Of a stretch of 64,000 bases of DNA, positions 1 to 9,358 are shown piece by piece. The position numbers and the translations under genes were made by a program. This DNA comes from Marinobacter caseinilyticus. GTDB taxonomy: Bacteria > Pseudomonadota > Gammaproteobacteria > Pseudomonadales > Oleiphilaceae. The notes beneath the pieces were generated by a model that saw only the letters and a list, made by a program, of their open reading frames with translations, made no database searches and was not told the DNA's origin. The stretch lies in the NCBI RefSeq assembly GCF_011074955.1, contig NZ_WUQJ01000005.1, positions 1 to 64,000 of the forward strand. Reading direction: 5' to 3'. How positions within the stretch are numbered: position 1 is the stretch's first letter; every line of letters begins with the position of its first letter.

Positions 1-1
1 C

Positions 2-85
2 CCGCCCTACCCCTGTTACAGCGCACCCGGTGAACGGGTTGAATACCTCGATTCGGACCGGCCCCGCCAGCTCGCCATCCTATGA
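2..85 (+). CDS. C-terminal fragment of an unidentified protein
   Basis: An open frame enters from the left edge and stops with TGA at 83-85. It encodes 27 residues ending in ...DRPRQLAIL. The start lies outside the window, so no family can be assigned. A short dyad (GACCAG at 96-101, CTGGTC at 112-117) follows the stop and could help termination. It lies upstream of the HlyD/ABC genes in the same direction, so an exporter partner or regulator is possible, but nothing in the visible residues shows it. Confidence 0.4.
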   Translation, partial: PPYPCYSAPGERVEYLDSDRPRQLAIL

Positions 86-223
86 TCACTGCCCCGACCA
101 GGCCTCACGGGCTGGTCAGGCACCCACGTCGTGGCGATTTGGCTCCAGCAACACTCTTTCCTGAACTAATATTAAAAAGAATGCTCAAGCCCTGTACATG
201 ACACTAAGGAAAGTGACACCCGC

Positions 224-1255
224 ATGGCTAAGACGACCGCACCTCAGGATGGGAGGCACCGGAGGCACGCCCATTTGTCCGCCGGTCTCAGACTCAGGCT
301 AGTGACGGCGGTGGCGGTCATGGCCTTGGCTCTGACGGCTTGCAGCGAATCCGAACCCTGGCCCTGGCAGGGCTATGTGGAGGGTGACACGCTGTACATC
401 GGCGCACCCTTGCCGGGCATGCTCACACAGCTTGACGTTGAACGCGGGGACCAGGTTCAGGCCGGGCAACCATTGTTTGCACTCGACCGGGCACCCGAGG
501 ACGCGGCGTTACGGGAAGCCGATGCCAGGGTCAAAACCGCCGAAGCGACCCTCGCCGACCTCCAGAAAGGCCAACGGCCGGCGGAACTTGAAGTGCTGCA
601 AGCCCAGTATCGGCAGGCGCAGGCAGCGCTAACCCTGTCTCGCAACCAATGGCGACGCGTCGATACGCTGGCGGCCGAGGGCGCAGCCTCCCAGGCCGAA
701 CGCGACGACGCACAAACCCGTCTTCAGCGCGACCAGCAGCAGGTTCGGGCTTTGCGGGCGCAGTTGGATATCGCCCGCCTGGGTGAGCGGGAAGATCGCA
801 TTGCCGCCGCCCAGGCACAACTGACCGCGGCCAGAGCGCAACGGGAGCAAATTCAATGGCGCCTGACCGAAAAGACCCAGACCGCACCCGACACCGGACA
901 GGTCCAGGACATCCTTTTTCGTCCGGGTGAGTTTGTGCCCGCCGGCCAGCCGGTGGTCGCATTGCTGTCACCGCACCGTTTCCGAATTCGTTTTTTTGTG
1001 CCCGAGACGGCACTGGCCCAGTTGCGGACCGGCGATGAGGTGACGGTCCGTTGTGACGGCTGCGCCACGCCCTTTCAGGCCACCATACGTTTTATCAGTG
1101 GCGAAGCCGCCTACACCCCGCCCTTCATTTACAGCCGCAACACCCGCGATAAATTTGTCTATCGGGTAGACGCCGAGCCCCGGACAGACCGCTCGACGAC
1201 CTTACACCCCGGGCAGCCAGTGGATGTGCATGCCCCGGACACTGTGCCGCCATGA
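224..1255 (+). CDS. HlyD-family membrane fusion protein, lipid-anchored
   Basis: Periplasmic adaptor of a tripartite ABC exporter, 343 residues. The N-terminus has an Arg-rich n-region, a hydrophobic stretch at about 26-39 and a lipobox LTAC with Cys40, which predicts a lipoprotein rather than a membrane-spanning adaptor. A biotinyl/lipoyl-like half motif follows (about 60-85). Then comes a long Ala/Gln/Glu/Arg coiled-coil hairpin (about 88-215) and a second lipoyl half with a beta-barrel (about 220-335). The stop overlaps the ATPase start by 4 bp (ATGA), so the three genes are probably co-translated. The arrangement resembles YbhG/YhiI-type exporters. No outer-membrane channel gene is visible. 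The substrate is unknown. Confidence 0.9.
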   Translation: MAKTTAPQDGRHRRHAHLSAGLRLRLVTAVAVMALALTACSESEPWPWQGYVEGDTLYIGAPLPGMLTQLDVERGDQVQAGQPLFALDRAPEDAALREADARVKTAEATLADLQKGQRPAELEVLQAQYRQAQAALTLSRNQWRRVDTLAAEGAASQAERDDAQTRLQRDQQQVRALRAQLDIARLGEREDRIAAAQAQLTAARAQREQIQWRLTEKTQTAPDTGQVQDILFRPGEFVPAGQPVVALLSPHRFRIRFFVPETALAQLRTGDEVTVRCDGCATPFQATIRFISGEAAYTPPFIYSRNTRDKFVYRVDAEPRTDRSTTLHPGQPVDVHAPDTVPP

Positions 1256-2178
1256 CAGCCCCGGCCCCGGTGATCCATGTGGAAGGACTCAGCAAGTCAT
1301 TCCAGGGCAAGCTGGCCGTCGATCATGTCAGCCTCGAAATAGACCAGGGCGACATTTTTGGTTTCCTGGGCCCCAACGGCAGTGGCAAAACCACCACCAT
1401 TCGCCTGCTTTGTGGCTTGCTGACACCCGACGAGGGCACCGGCACTTGCCTCGGTCACGACCTCCTCCGTGAGGCTTACCAAATCAAGCGCCAGGTGGGG
1501 TATATGACCCAGCGCTTCAGTTTTTACGAAGACCTCACCATTCGCGAAAATCTGGATTTTGTGGCGCGGATCTATGGCATGACGCAGCGGCAGGACGTTG
1601 TTGACGCCGCCATCGACCGCCTCAACCTGACGGATCGCCAGCATCAACTGGCCGGCACCCTGTCTGGCGGCTGGAAACAGCGCCTGGCACTGACCGCCTG
1701 CACGTTGCACCAACCCCGTTTGCTGCTCCTGGACGAACCCACCGCCGGAGTAGACCCCCAAGCCCGGCGCGACTTCTGGGACCAGATTCATCACCTGGCC
1801 GCCGACGGCATTACTGTGCTGGTGTCCACCCATTACATGGACGAAGCTGAACGCTGCAGCCGCCTCGGCTATATCGCTTCCGGCCGATTGCTCGCCGATG
1901 GCACCCCGCAGTCGCTGGTGGCAGAGTCGGAGCTGAGCACCTGGGCCATCGATGGGACAGACATTCACCGGCTTGGGGACACGCTCAAATCCGTGCCCGC
2001 GGCACAACAGATTGTGCCTTTCGGTACTCGACTCTACGTCTCCGGCACCGACACCGCAGCGCTCAAAAGCACCATGGACGCGATTGCTCGAAAACCGGGG
2101 TTTCAGGTGCACCCGGTATCGCCCCGACTGGAAGACATTTTCACCCGCCTGATGCAGAGGCAGGAGGACACCCAATGA
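1252..2178 (+). CDS. ABC transporter ATP-binding protein (ABC-2 exporter type)
   Basis: Cytoplasmic ATPase of 308 residues with a single nucleotide-binding domain. Visible motifs are Walker A GPNGSGKT at about 40-47, a Q-loop in GYMTQRFS, the signature LSGGWKQR, Walker B LLLLDEPTAGVD and the H-loop VSTHYMDEAE. The Trp in the signature is usual for the YbhF/YhhI-like exporters that work with HlyD adaptors. The C-terminal 80 residues resemble the accessory domain common in this subfamily. It overlaps both neighbours by 4 bp. It has one ATPase domain, unlike the two-domain E. coli YbhF, so it should act as a homodimer with the permease encoded next. Confidence 0.95.
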   Translation: MTAPAPVIHVEGLSKSFQGKLAVDHVSLEIDQGDIFGFLGPNGSGKTTTIRLLCGLLTPDEGTGTCLGHDLLREAYQIKRQVGYMTQRFSFYEDLTIRENLDFVARIYGMTQRQDVVDAAIDRLNLTDRQHQLAGTLSGGWKQRLALTACTLHQPRLLLLDEPTAGVDPQARRDFWDQIHHLAADGITVLVSTHYMDEAERCSRLGYIASGRLLADGTPQSLVAESELSTWAIDGTDIHRLGDTLKSVPAAQQIVPFGTRLYVSGTDTAALKSTMDAIARKPGFQVHPVSPRLEDIFTRLMQRQEDTQ

Positions 2179-3311
2179 ACCGCTGGTTTTCACTGGACCG
2201 GCTGTGGGCCATGGTGCGCAAAGAATTTATCCAGATGCGCCGGGACCGGCTCACGTTTGCGATGATGGTCGGAATCCCGGTGCTCCAACTGACCCTGTTC
2301 GGCTTCGCCATCAATTCCGACCCCCGCCACCTGCCGATGGCGATACTGGACGCAGACCAATCGACTTACACCCGTACCATTGTCGCGGCACTCCGGCACA
2401 CGCGTTATTTTGACCTGACCCACCACGCCCGGAACGAAGCCCAGGCCAGCGCGCTTCTGGCCCAAGGCGACGTTCAATTCGTGCTGTCGATTCCCGCGGA
2501 CTTCACCCGTCGGCTGCTGCGTGGCGAACGCCCCTCGCTGCTTCTGCAGGCCGATGCCACCGACCCGGCCGCCACCTCCAATGCCCTGGCGGTGCTGAGC
2601 CGACTCGAGCAGCAGGCACTGACGCAGGATCTGCGGGGGCCGCTGGCCAATCTGCGAGGCACAGCACCACCGTTTGAGTTCACGGTTCACCGCCGCTACA
2701 ACCCCGAAGGCATCACCCAGTTCAACATTGTACCGGGCCTGATGGGCGTCATTCTCACCATGACCATGATCGTGATGACCGGTCTGGCGGTGACACGGGA
2801 ACATGAACGCGGCACCATGGAAAACCTGCTCGCCATGCCTGTCTCGCCGATAGAAGTGATGGTCGGGAAGATCGTGCCCTATATTTTTGTCGGCTACATT
2901 CAGGTCGCCGTGATTTTGGTGGCCGCACGCTGGGTGTTCGATGTTCCCATGCTGGGTTCGTTTGGTTTGCTGCTCGCCGGTACGTTGCTGTTCATTGTCG
3001 CCAATCTGACCGTCGGCATTACCTTTTCCAGCCTCGCCAACAATCAGACCCAGGCCATGCAGATGTCGTTTTTCTTCTTTTTGCCATCGATCCTGCTGTC
3101 CGGCTTTATGTTTCCGTTCCGCGGTATGCCCGGGTGGGCACAGTACGCCGGAGAGGTGCTTCCCCTGACCCATTTCTTGCGGTTTATCCGCGGGCTGATG
3201 TTGAAGGGCAACGAATTCAGTCAGCTCTGGCCGCACCTCTGGCCGCTGCTGATGTTTACCGGCGCCATCCTGTTGCTGGGCCTGCTACGCTACAGGCGCA
3301 CGCTGGACTAA
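2175..3311 (+). CDS. ABC-2 type permease
   Basis: Inner-membrane permease, 378 residues. There is one hydrophobic segment near residues 24-46, a large extracytoplasmic loop to about 170, then five closely spaced membrane segments. The conserved ABC-2 stretch GTMENLLAMPVSPIEVMVGK is present just before the third segment. It completes a three-gene exporter with the adaptor and ATPase. E. coli-type loci have two different permeases (YbhS/YbhR), but here only one is present, so a homodimer is likely. The following 166 bases hold no gene and separate it from the CoA transferase. Confidence 0.93.
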   Translation: MNRWFSLDRLWAMVRKEFIQMRRDRLTFAMMVGIPVLQLTLFGFAINSDPRHLPMAILDADQSTYTRTIVAALRHTRYFDLTHHARNEAQASALLAQGDVQFVLSIPADFTRRLLRGERPSLLLQADATDPAATSNALAVLSRLEQQALTQDLRGPLANLRGTAPPFEFTVHRRYNPEGITQFNIVPGLMGVILTMTMIVMTGLAVTREHERGTMENLLAMPVSPIEVMVGKIVPYIFVGYIQVAVILVAARWVFDVPMLGSFGLLLAGTLLFIVANLTVGITFSSLANNQTQAMQMSFFFFLPSILLSGFMFPFRGMPGWAQYAGEVLPLTHFLRFIRGLMLKGNEFSQLWPHLWPLLMFTGAILLLGLLRYRRTLD

Positions 3312-3477
3312 CACGACGTCCGTCCCGGCTCCCGTCACGCCGATACCGCGTTTAACGCATTCAATCGGCCGGCGCGTGCGTATACCATGGAGCAACACGC
3401 AGCTCGCCGCAGTGTCGGCGCATTCATCAGCACTGGCCATTCGGAGTCAGGCGCTGGAGTAACAGGAGACCGCTGGA

Positions 3478-4668
3478 ATGACAGGCCCGCTAGACGGCAT
3501 TCGCATTATTGATCTGACCGCCATGGTATCCGGCCCTTTGGCAACCATGATGCTGGCCGATCAGGGTGCGGAGGTGGTCAAAATCGAAAACCCCGCTGGG
3601 GGCGACTTTACGCGCTCGGCAGCCAACCGCCAGAACGGTGTTTCGGCATCTTTTCTCAACAACAATCGCAACAAACGCTCGGTGGCCATCAACCTGAAAG
3701 AGCCCGCCGGACGGGACGCCCTTATGAACCTCGTAGCCACGGCGGATGTCTTCGTGCAGAACTTTCGGCCCGGTGTGATTGAACGCATGGGTCTGGGTGA
3801 GGATCGGCTCCGCGAAGTGGCTCCCAACCTGATCTATGTTTCCATCAGTGGTTTCGGTGAAACCGGACCCTACGCGGACCGGCCGGTGTATGACCCGCTG
3901 ATCCAGGGTCTGTCGGGACTTGCCACAGTGCAGGCCGGCTCGGATGAGCGACGGCCACAGCTGGTGCGCACCATCTTGCCGGACAAACTGACCGGCGTTA
4001 CCGCTGCCCAGGCCATCACCGCCGCCCTGTTTGCCCGGGAACGCAATGGCGCAGGCCAGCACGTTCGTTTGTCCATGCTGGACACCGTGGTCGCATTTCT
4101 CTGGGGCTCGGACATGGGCAGCCAAACCTTCGTGCAGGGCGAACTGCCGCAGCAGGCCGCCGCCAGTTTTCAGGACCTGATCTACGAAACCGCGGCCGGT
4201 TACATCACCATCGCGGTGCAGAATGACCGGGAATGGCATGCCCTGATTCGCGCCTTGGATAAACCCGAATGGCTGGACGACCCCCGCTTCCTGACGGCCG
4301 AATTGCGACAGACCCATATTGACGCCCGCCTTGACCTGATTCAGTCCGTCGTCCGCACCCGTTCAGCGGCTTATTGGCTAGACCAATTCCAGGCCGAGAA
4401 CGTACCTTGCGCACCGGTGTTGACCCGCAGTGAATTGCTCAGTCACCCCCAGGTACAGGCCAACGATGTGCTCCACGAATACGATCATCCCCTGGCCGGC
4501 CGGCTACGCCAGGCGCGTGCGCCGGCCCGATTTTCCGCCTGTACCGGCGAAACGCCGGTGGGCGCGCCAACGTTGGGGCAAGACACTTTCGCTGTGTTGT
4601 CCGCGTGCGGATACGATCAGGATACGCTGGCCCAATGGGTTCGGTATGGCATCGTGGCCGCCGAATAA
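3478..4668 (+). CDS. CaiB/BaiF (family III) CoA transferase
   Basis: Transfers CoA between acyl-CoA and a free acid through an Asp-linked anhydride. The 396 residues match the usual family length. The N-terminus (GPLDGIRIIDLT) is typical. Asp169 in ILPDKLTG falls where the catalytic aspartate of formyl-CoA transferase sits. The ISGFGETGPYADRPVYD stretch is also conserved. A GGAGACC-type ribosome site sits just before the ATG. A GST gene starts 25 bases after the stop, so the two may be co-transcribed. The acyl substrate cannot be told from the sequence. Confidence 0.93.
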   Translation: MTGPLDGIRIIDLTAMVSGPLATMMLADQGAEVVKIENPAGGDFTRSAANRQNGVSASFLNNNRNKRSVAINLKEPAGRDALMNLVATADVFVQNFRPGVIERMGLGEDRLREVAPNLIYVSISGFGETGPYADRPVYDPLIQGLSGLATVQAGSDERRPQLVRTILPDKLTGVTAAQAITAALFARERNGAGQHVRLSMLDTVVAFLWGSDMGSQTFVQGELPQQAAASFQDLIYETAAGYITIAVQNDREWHALIRALDKPEWLDDPRFLTAELRQTHIDARLDLIQSVVRTRSAAYWLDQFQAENVPCAPVLTRSELLSHPQVQANDVLHEYDHPLAGRLRQARAPARFSACTGETPVGAPTLGQDTFAVLSACGYDQDTLAQWVRYGIVAAE

Positions 4669-4693
4669 TGGCTACTCATACGGAGCAGGACCT

Positions 4694-5395
4694 ATGATCG
4701 ATTTCTATTACTGGCCAACCCCCAATGGGTGGAAGGTGTCCATCATGCTGGAGGAATGTGGCCTCAATTACCGGATGATTCCAGTCAACATCGGCCGGGG
4801 CGAACAGTTCAGCCCGGAGTTCCTGGCCATCAGCCCAAATAACCGTATGCCGGCCATCGTTGATCACGATGTCGACGGTACGCCGTTGCCCATTTTCGAG
4901 TCCGGCGCTATCCTGCTCCATCTGGCCGAGAAAACCGGACGGTTCAGGCCCTCCGACGCCCGTGGGCGCAAGGAGATGTACGAATGGCTGTTCTGGCAAG
5001 TCGGCAATCTGGGCCCCATGGCCGGCCAGGTCAGCCATTTTGTCAATTACGCGTCAGGCGACCATCCTTATTCCGCTGAGCGCTACAACAATGAATACAA
5101 TCGCTGCCTCGGTGTGCTTGAACGACGGCTGCAGACCAGGCCCTACCTGCTGGGCGATGATTACAGTATCGCAGACATGGCGTCCTGGCCCTGGGTTCTG
5201 ATCGCCAAACCCCTGGGCCAGACACTGGAAGAATTCCCTCAGGTGCGGCGCTGGCGCACCGCCATCAAAGAACGCCCCGCAGTGCAGACCGGCGTCAACC
5301 TCGGCAAGGAGTTCCGCCGCAGCGCGCCGCCGGATGAGCACGAACGCAGCATTCTGTTTGGCCAGAACAGCCAGACGGGTGATAAGACTCCGTAA
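4694..5395 (+). CDS. yfcG: Glutathione S-transferase, YfcG/Nu-class type
   Basis: Thiol-disulfide-type GST of 233 residues. The start (MIDFYYWPTPNGWKVSIML) and the later FESGAILLHLAEKTG and WLFWQVGNLGPM stretches follow E. coli YfcG closely. That family has GSH-dependent disulfide-bond reductase activity and uses a TPN motif instead of a catalytic Ser or Cys; here the motif is TPNGWK. The upstream in-frame sequence lies inside the CoA transferase. The ATG at 4694, preceded by GGAGCAGG, is the natural start. The C-terminal 20 residues are an unconserved extension. Confidence 0.93.
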   Translation: MIDFYYWPTPNGWKVSIMLEECGLNYRMIPVNIGRGEQFSPEFLAISPNNRMPAIVDHDVDGTPLPIFESGAILLHLAEKTGRFRPSDARGRKEMYEWLFWQVGNLGPMAGQVSHFVNYASGDHPYSAERYNNEYNRCLGVLERRLQTRPYLLGDDYSIADMASWPWVLIAKPLGQTLEEFPQVRRWRTAIKERPAVQTGVNLGKEFRRSAPPDEHERSILFGQNSQTGDKTP

Positions 5396-5525
5396 ACGAT
5401 TGAATTCGGTGTTTTGAAGGCATCTGTTTTAACATGGGCGCCGGACCTCAACACTCCGGTCCTACCCGGACCAGTCACCGGTACTGCCAACCACCGTCAA
5501 CAGCACACAGCTTCAAGGTAACGAT

Positions 5526-6317
5526 ATGGAACTGATTCTCGCCTGCTCCGCTCTCGGCATTGTGGCGGGCATCCTCGCCGGGATGCTTGGTATTGGCGGT
5601 GGCGTCGTCATTGTACCGGCATTGATCCTGATCCTGACCGCACAGGGCTATCCCGGCGAATTTGTGGTTATTTCGGCGGTTGCCACCTCCCTGGCCACTA
5701 TTATTTTCACCTCCATCTCCGCTGCCCGCGCACAGATCAAACGCAAGGCGGTGGACTGGCCGATCTTCCGGCGCTGGGCCCTGCTGGTGGTGATTGGCAG
5801 TTTCCTCAGTGGCTTCATCGCTGCCCGTTTGCCGGCCGTTGTGCTGGAGATAGGGATTGCCTGCTTCCTCCTGGTGGTCTCCCTCATCATGCTCAGCCGC
5901 TGGGTGCCCGACCCCGCCCGCACCATGCCCGGTGCCGCAGGGACTTCCGTGCTCGGGCTTTTCAGCGGCACGTTGTCCGGGTTGGCCGGCATTGGCGGCG
6001 GCAACGTCATGGTGCCCCTGATGGTGTTTTTCAATATTCCCATGCAACGCGCAGTGGCCACCTCCAGCACCCTCGGATTTCCGTTGGCACTGGTGGGTAC
6101 TGCCGGCTACGTAATCTCCGGCTGGAATCAGACCATCACTGACTGGACTCTCGGGTACGTCTATCTGCCAGCGGCCGCACTGATTACTGTATTCACCGTG
6201 TTGATGGCCCCGGTGGGTGTCACCCTCAGTCACAAGATTCCAGCCCCGACCCTGAAGCGCTGCTTCGGTGGCCTGTTGCTGCTGGTGGCCGGCAGGATGT
6301 TGTATAACGCCCTGTGA
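5526..6317 (+). CDS. TSUP (TauE/SafE) family membrane transporter
   Basis: Predicted anion exporter of 263 residues, almost entirely hydrophobic, with about eight membrane segments. The two halves show the related glycine-rich motifs typical of the family (GMLGIGGGVVIVPAL and LSGLAGIGGGNVMVPLM). TauE/SafE proteins are linked to sulfite, sulfoacetate and related organosulfur export, but substrates vary and none can be assigned here. An AAGGTAACG ribosome site precedes the ATG. It converges on the MscS gene with only 12 bases between stops. Confidence 0.92.
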   Translation: MELILACSALGIVAGILAGMLGIGGGVVIVPALILILTAQGYPGEFVVISAVATSLATIIFTSISAARAQIKRKAVDWPIFRRWALLVVIGSFLSGFIAARLPAVVLEIGIACFLLVVSLIMLSRWVPDPARTMPGAAGTSVLGLFSGTLSGLAGIGGGNVMVPLMVFFNIPMQRAVATSSTLGFPLALVGTAGYVISGWNQTITDWTLGYVYLPAAALITVFTVLMAPVGVTLSHKIPAPTLKRCFGGLLLLVAGRMLYNAL

Positions 6318-6329
6318 GATGGCACCGAC

Positions 6330-7481
6330 TCAACCAGCGCCGCGAGCCCCTTTTCCAGACGCCGGTTTCGTGGTTGTTGGGGGACTGCCGGAGGCTCGGG
6401 CTGGCGATGGGGCTTTGTGGCTGTCACTGTCACGCACCTCCAATACTTGCGCCCGCATGCGCGGCAAATGTTCCGGATAACGGGCCTGAATGAATGCCAC
6501 CAACCCTTCGCGAACCGCGCAGCGAAGGTCCCAGGTCTTACTGGAATCGGAACCACTCATCAGAAAGCGAATTTCCAGGGCCCGCTCATCCGAGTCGGTG
6601 ACCTGCACGGTCTCGGTCTTTTCGTCCCAAAGCTTGGAGGCCCGCAGCAAACGGGCAAACTCCTCCCGTAAAGGCGCAACCGGCATGGCGTAATCAACCC
6701 ACAAGTAGACACTGCCCATAATCTCCGCCGAATGCCGAGACCAGTTCTGAAACGGATTCTCAATGAACCATTGCAGCGGAACGATCAAACGGCGCAAATC
6801 CCATACGCGCAGCACCACGTATGTGGACGTCACTTCTTCGACCCAGCACCACTCGTCTTCGACCCGAAGCACATCGTCAATCCGAAATGGCTGGGTGAGC
6901 GCGATCTGCATGCCGGCCAGCAAATTACCCAACACGGGACGTGCCGCAAAGCCAAGAATGACGCCCCCAATGCCGGCCGAGGCCAACAAACTGGCGCCCA
7001 GTTGCTGAACGGACTGGAACGTCATCAGCGCGGCGCCCAGACCCACAATAACGATAAGGATATTCAGACCCCGCACCAGAAACCGGGTTTGGGTCTCGAC
7101 CTTCCGGGCGCGTTTCCACTGCCCCTCCAGCACCGGATTCAGCTTTACAATCACTTCGCCAATGGCGGAAGTGCAGCGCACGAGAGCCCAGGTCAGAGCC
7201 AGAATCAGCAACAAAGTGGCGAGGCTTTGCAAGGTGTCCAGCCACGGCAAATCTCCAGGTGCCGCCGCCAACACAACGTTCAGTACCAGCAGACACAGAA
7301 AAACACCGAGCGCGCGAGCCGCCGCATCCAAAAATAATCGTGCAACGGCAGTGGGCTCAGAGAAGTGGCGGATGATCGCCAGTGCCAAACGGTAGATCAG
7401 GTAGGTTGCCACCACGGCCAGCAGCGCAGTCAGGCTTGGCGTCAACCATGCGCTAAGTCCGGCCTCGATCAATTGCAACAT
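6330..7481 (-). CDS. MscS-family mechanosensitive ion channel
   Basis: Inner-membrane channel that releases solutes on hypo-osmotic shock, 383 residues. There are four to five membrane segments in the first 190 residues. The pore-lining helix is Gly/Ala-rich (LLASAGIGGVILGFAARPVLGN), followed by the MscS beta domain (PFRIDDVLRVEDEWCWVEEV) and the alpha/beta C-terminal domain. The last 35 residues are Pro/Ser/Thr/Lys-rich and probably disordered. AGGA lies 8 bases before the ATG. The upstream gene on this strand is an unknown 258-residue protein 167 bases away. Confidence 0.92.
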   Translation of the reverse strand: MLQLIEAGLSAWLTPSLTALLAVVATYLIYRLALAIIRHFSEPTAVARLFLDAAARALGVFLCLLVLNVVLAAAPGDLPWLDTLQSLATLLLILALTWALVRCTSAIGEVIVKLNPVLEGQWKRARKVETQTRFLVRGLNILIVIVGLGAALMTFQSVQQLGASLLASAGIGGVILGFAARPVLGNLLAGMQIALTQPFRIDDVLRVEDEWCWVEEVTSTYVVLRVWDLRRLIVPLQWFIENPFQNWSRHSAEIMGSVYLWVDYAMPVAPLREEFARLLRASKLWDEKTETVQVTDSDERALEIRFLMSGSDSSKTWDLRCAVREGLVAFIQARYPEHLPRMRAQVLEVRDSDSHKAPSPARASGSPPTTTKPASGKGARGAG

Positions 7482-7648
7482 CCCAAGCTCCTGAATTTTC
7501 AGACTGGAACCTGCAAATTAGCGCATGAACAGAATGAGTGAAAGCGAAAGGCAACATCGGACCGGCGGCGTGCCGTCCAAGGGATTGGTTTGAACCAACC
7601 TGGCCTGGCGCACCCGGGTCGGGTTATCGACCCGGTACTGCGGCGCGG

Positions 7649-8425
7649 CTAGGACTGTTTTCGGGTCTGGGCGACCGGGGACACCTTAAGCCCCAACTCC
7701 TCGCGGTACAGAATATTGCCAATACCGAGCACAATATTCTCGATGGTGAGGTTGCCCGACAGTGTCGCCTTACCCAGGTTCACACTGCGTTCCAGAATCA
7801 GCACCAATTTGAGCAAGTCCACCAACCGGATAAGCAAATCCAGCAGCCCAAAGGCTTCCGGTGGATCGGTCATATGCTGACGGGCGAATTGTTTTGCCGC
7901 ATCAACGATGCTCGCCTGGTGTCGGGTCAGGCCTTCGGGATTTATCTTCATCATGGAGTCGAAACGTTGTTGGCGTTCCAGTTTGATCGCTTCCATACAG
8001 ACGGTTTCATTATGGTCAGCCGAGGCATCAAGACGGGCGATCCCCGCCAGCCGGAAATCCACTGTGCCCTCTTTTCGACGGCGTTCGAATTCGTGTTTCA
8101 GGCTACTGCGGGCATGGGGCAGAAACTGACTGATTGCCTGTTCTCGGGCCACCGTCAAATCATCCTGAGCGGCCTCATTAACCAGCGTGCTCAGAATCTG
8201 AACGCAATGCACCAAATCGCCCCAGAGGTCGGGATCAATGACCTCCGGGTCTTCGGGGAGCCTCCGGTTAATGACAACAAAATCAAAATAAAGGGACGTA
8301 ACGTCTTGTTCAGACAGGTGGGATTTGTCGATGACATGCCGTAGCCCGAATTCATCAATCTCCCGCAACAGACCGGGAATCAACATGAGGACGTAATGTT
8401 TTGCACCTGTAGACAGATTGGCCAT
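7649..8425 (-). CDS. Hypothetical protein, mostly helical
   Basis: Not recognised. The 258 residues show no signal peptide or obvious membrane helix. The composition suggests a soluble, mostly alpha-helical protein. A leucine-rich segment at about 190-215 (LLDLLIRLVDLLKLVLILE) could be amphipathic or a packing helix. The start is supported by GGAGG 5 bases upstream of the ATG. It sits between an MscS channel gene and a STAS/SEC14-like gene on the same strand, so a membrane-stress or lipid-related role is a context guess only. Codon use looks like its neighbours. Confidence 0.75.
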   Translation of the reverse strand: MANLSTGAKHYVLMLIPGLLREIDEFGLRHVIDKSHLSEQDVTSLYFDFVVINRRLPEDPEVIDPDLWGDLVHCVQILSTLVNEAAQDDLTVAREQAISQFLPHARSSLKHEFERRRKEGTVDFRLAGIARLDASADHNETVCMEAIKLERQQRFDSMMKINPEGLTRHQASIVDAAKQFARQHMTDPPEAFGLLDLLIRLVDLLKLVLILERSVNLGKATLSGNLTIENIVLGIGNILYREELGLKVSPVAQTRKQS

Positions 8426-8651
8426 TGCGCCTCCCTATATACCGGTTACTCCAGCGTTTCCACACGCTTCCGGGGTGTAAAGCCATCAGCCTTAGGTTAA
8501 AAATAGCACGATTGCCTGGCTCAGTCCGTTGCTTTTTTGATCGCCTGCGATGGGCCGACAGTTCCCCGAACCACCCAGCCATGGGCGCGAGTTGATTCAA
8601 TCTGACGCCAGTCGCACCCCCGTTCGGGCCGGGTGTTGCGAGTGGCCTAAC

Positions 8652-9032
8652 TCATCGATTCAGCCACTTAATCGCGTCTGCTTCATGCTCGAAGAACTTT
8701 AAGTCACCCGCGATAAACCAGCTGCCAATTTTCGCAACGGCATCCGACCAACTCTTGTGACCAAAAACTGCGATTCTCTCAAACTGATTGCCATGCTCCA
8801 GGCCCAGGTTGAAATCGTCCCAGGCCGCACGGACCTCCCAGCCCTCGAGATCGGTTGCATCGAACAGGACCCTTACATTCCGGGTTTTCACGGTGGCAAG
8901 TGCAGAGTTGATCATTGGTGTAATGGTTTTATAGTCCTCGTGGGTAAGCTTCCCCTGTGCTTTCATGGACACAAAGACGTGGTCACCGACGCGATCGATG
9001 CCGATTGACAGGCCATGCCGTTTAGTAGTCAT
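8652..9032 (-). CDS. STAS/SEC14 (SpoIIAA-like) domain protein
   Basis: Small soluble protein of 126 residues. The family resemblance is in the order VSMKAQGKLTHEDY, then VRVLFDATDLEGWE, then FERIAVFGHKSW, then KFFEHEADAIKWL, which matches the SpoIIAA-like (CRAL-TRIO/STAS fold) proteins. Related proteins are proposed to bind lipophilic ligands or act as anti-anti-sigma-like modules; the ligand is unknown. I chose the internal ATG at 9032 because AAGGAGAA sits 8 bases upstream. The longer frame to 9137 has no conserved residues before this Met. Confidence 0.87.
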   Translation of the reverse strand: MTTKRHGLSIGIDRVGDHVFVSMKAQGKLTHEDYKTITPMINSALATVKTRNVRVLFDATDLEGWEVRAAWDDFNLGLEHGNQFERIAVFGHKSWSDAVAKIGSWFIAGDLKFFEHEADAIKWLNR

Positions 9033-9358
9033 CTCCAAGTTCTCCTTGTTGAAGTGACGCCGGACGAGCGAGCGGTAACCAACAACTCCCGAGCCGTCCA
9101 GTAAACACATTGTTGGTGTCTTATTAACCCAAACCACAGGCCCGGGATTTTAAACACCAACCCACAATCAGACTGCCACAGGGCGATAATACTTGCCTTG
9201 ATTTAAGACAGCCGGAACGCGTATTTGTTCAGCCCGGGACACGATAACTCCATCCGTCGCAATCAATGCTATTCTGGTTTTCACACTCACCGAGGGGATC
9301 TCACCGCTGGCGGGCAATCCCTGATGAACAAGCCACTTACAATCGCGAGGACCATCCG
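9033..9358. other. Intergenic region between STAS gene and MDR oxidoreductase
   Basis: About 326 bases separate the divergent starts. The upstream in-frame extensions of both flanking genes here carry no conserved residues. It must hold both promoters. I see no strong dyad or RNA structure. Confidence 0.5.

Noticed and set aside
2190-3236. Long minus-strand open frame of 348 codons opposite the ABC permease
   Set aside because: It is the reverse of a clear membrane protein gene, is His/Gln-rich without family pattern and has no ribosome site.
5475-6233. 252-codon minus-strand frame opposite the TSUP gene
   Set aside because: Its composition (Gly, His, Asn, Gln) is the expected shadow of a hydrophobic protein read backward.
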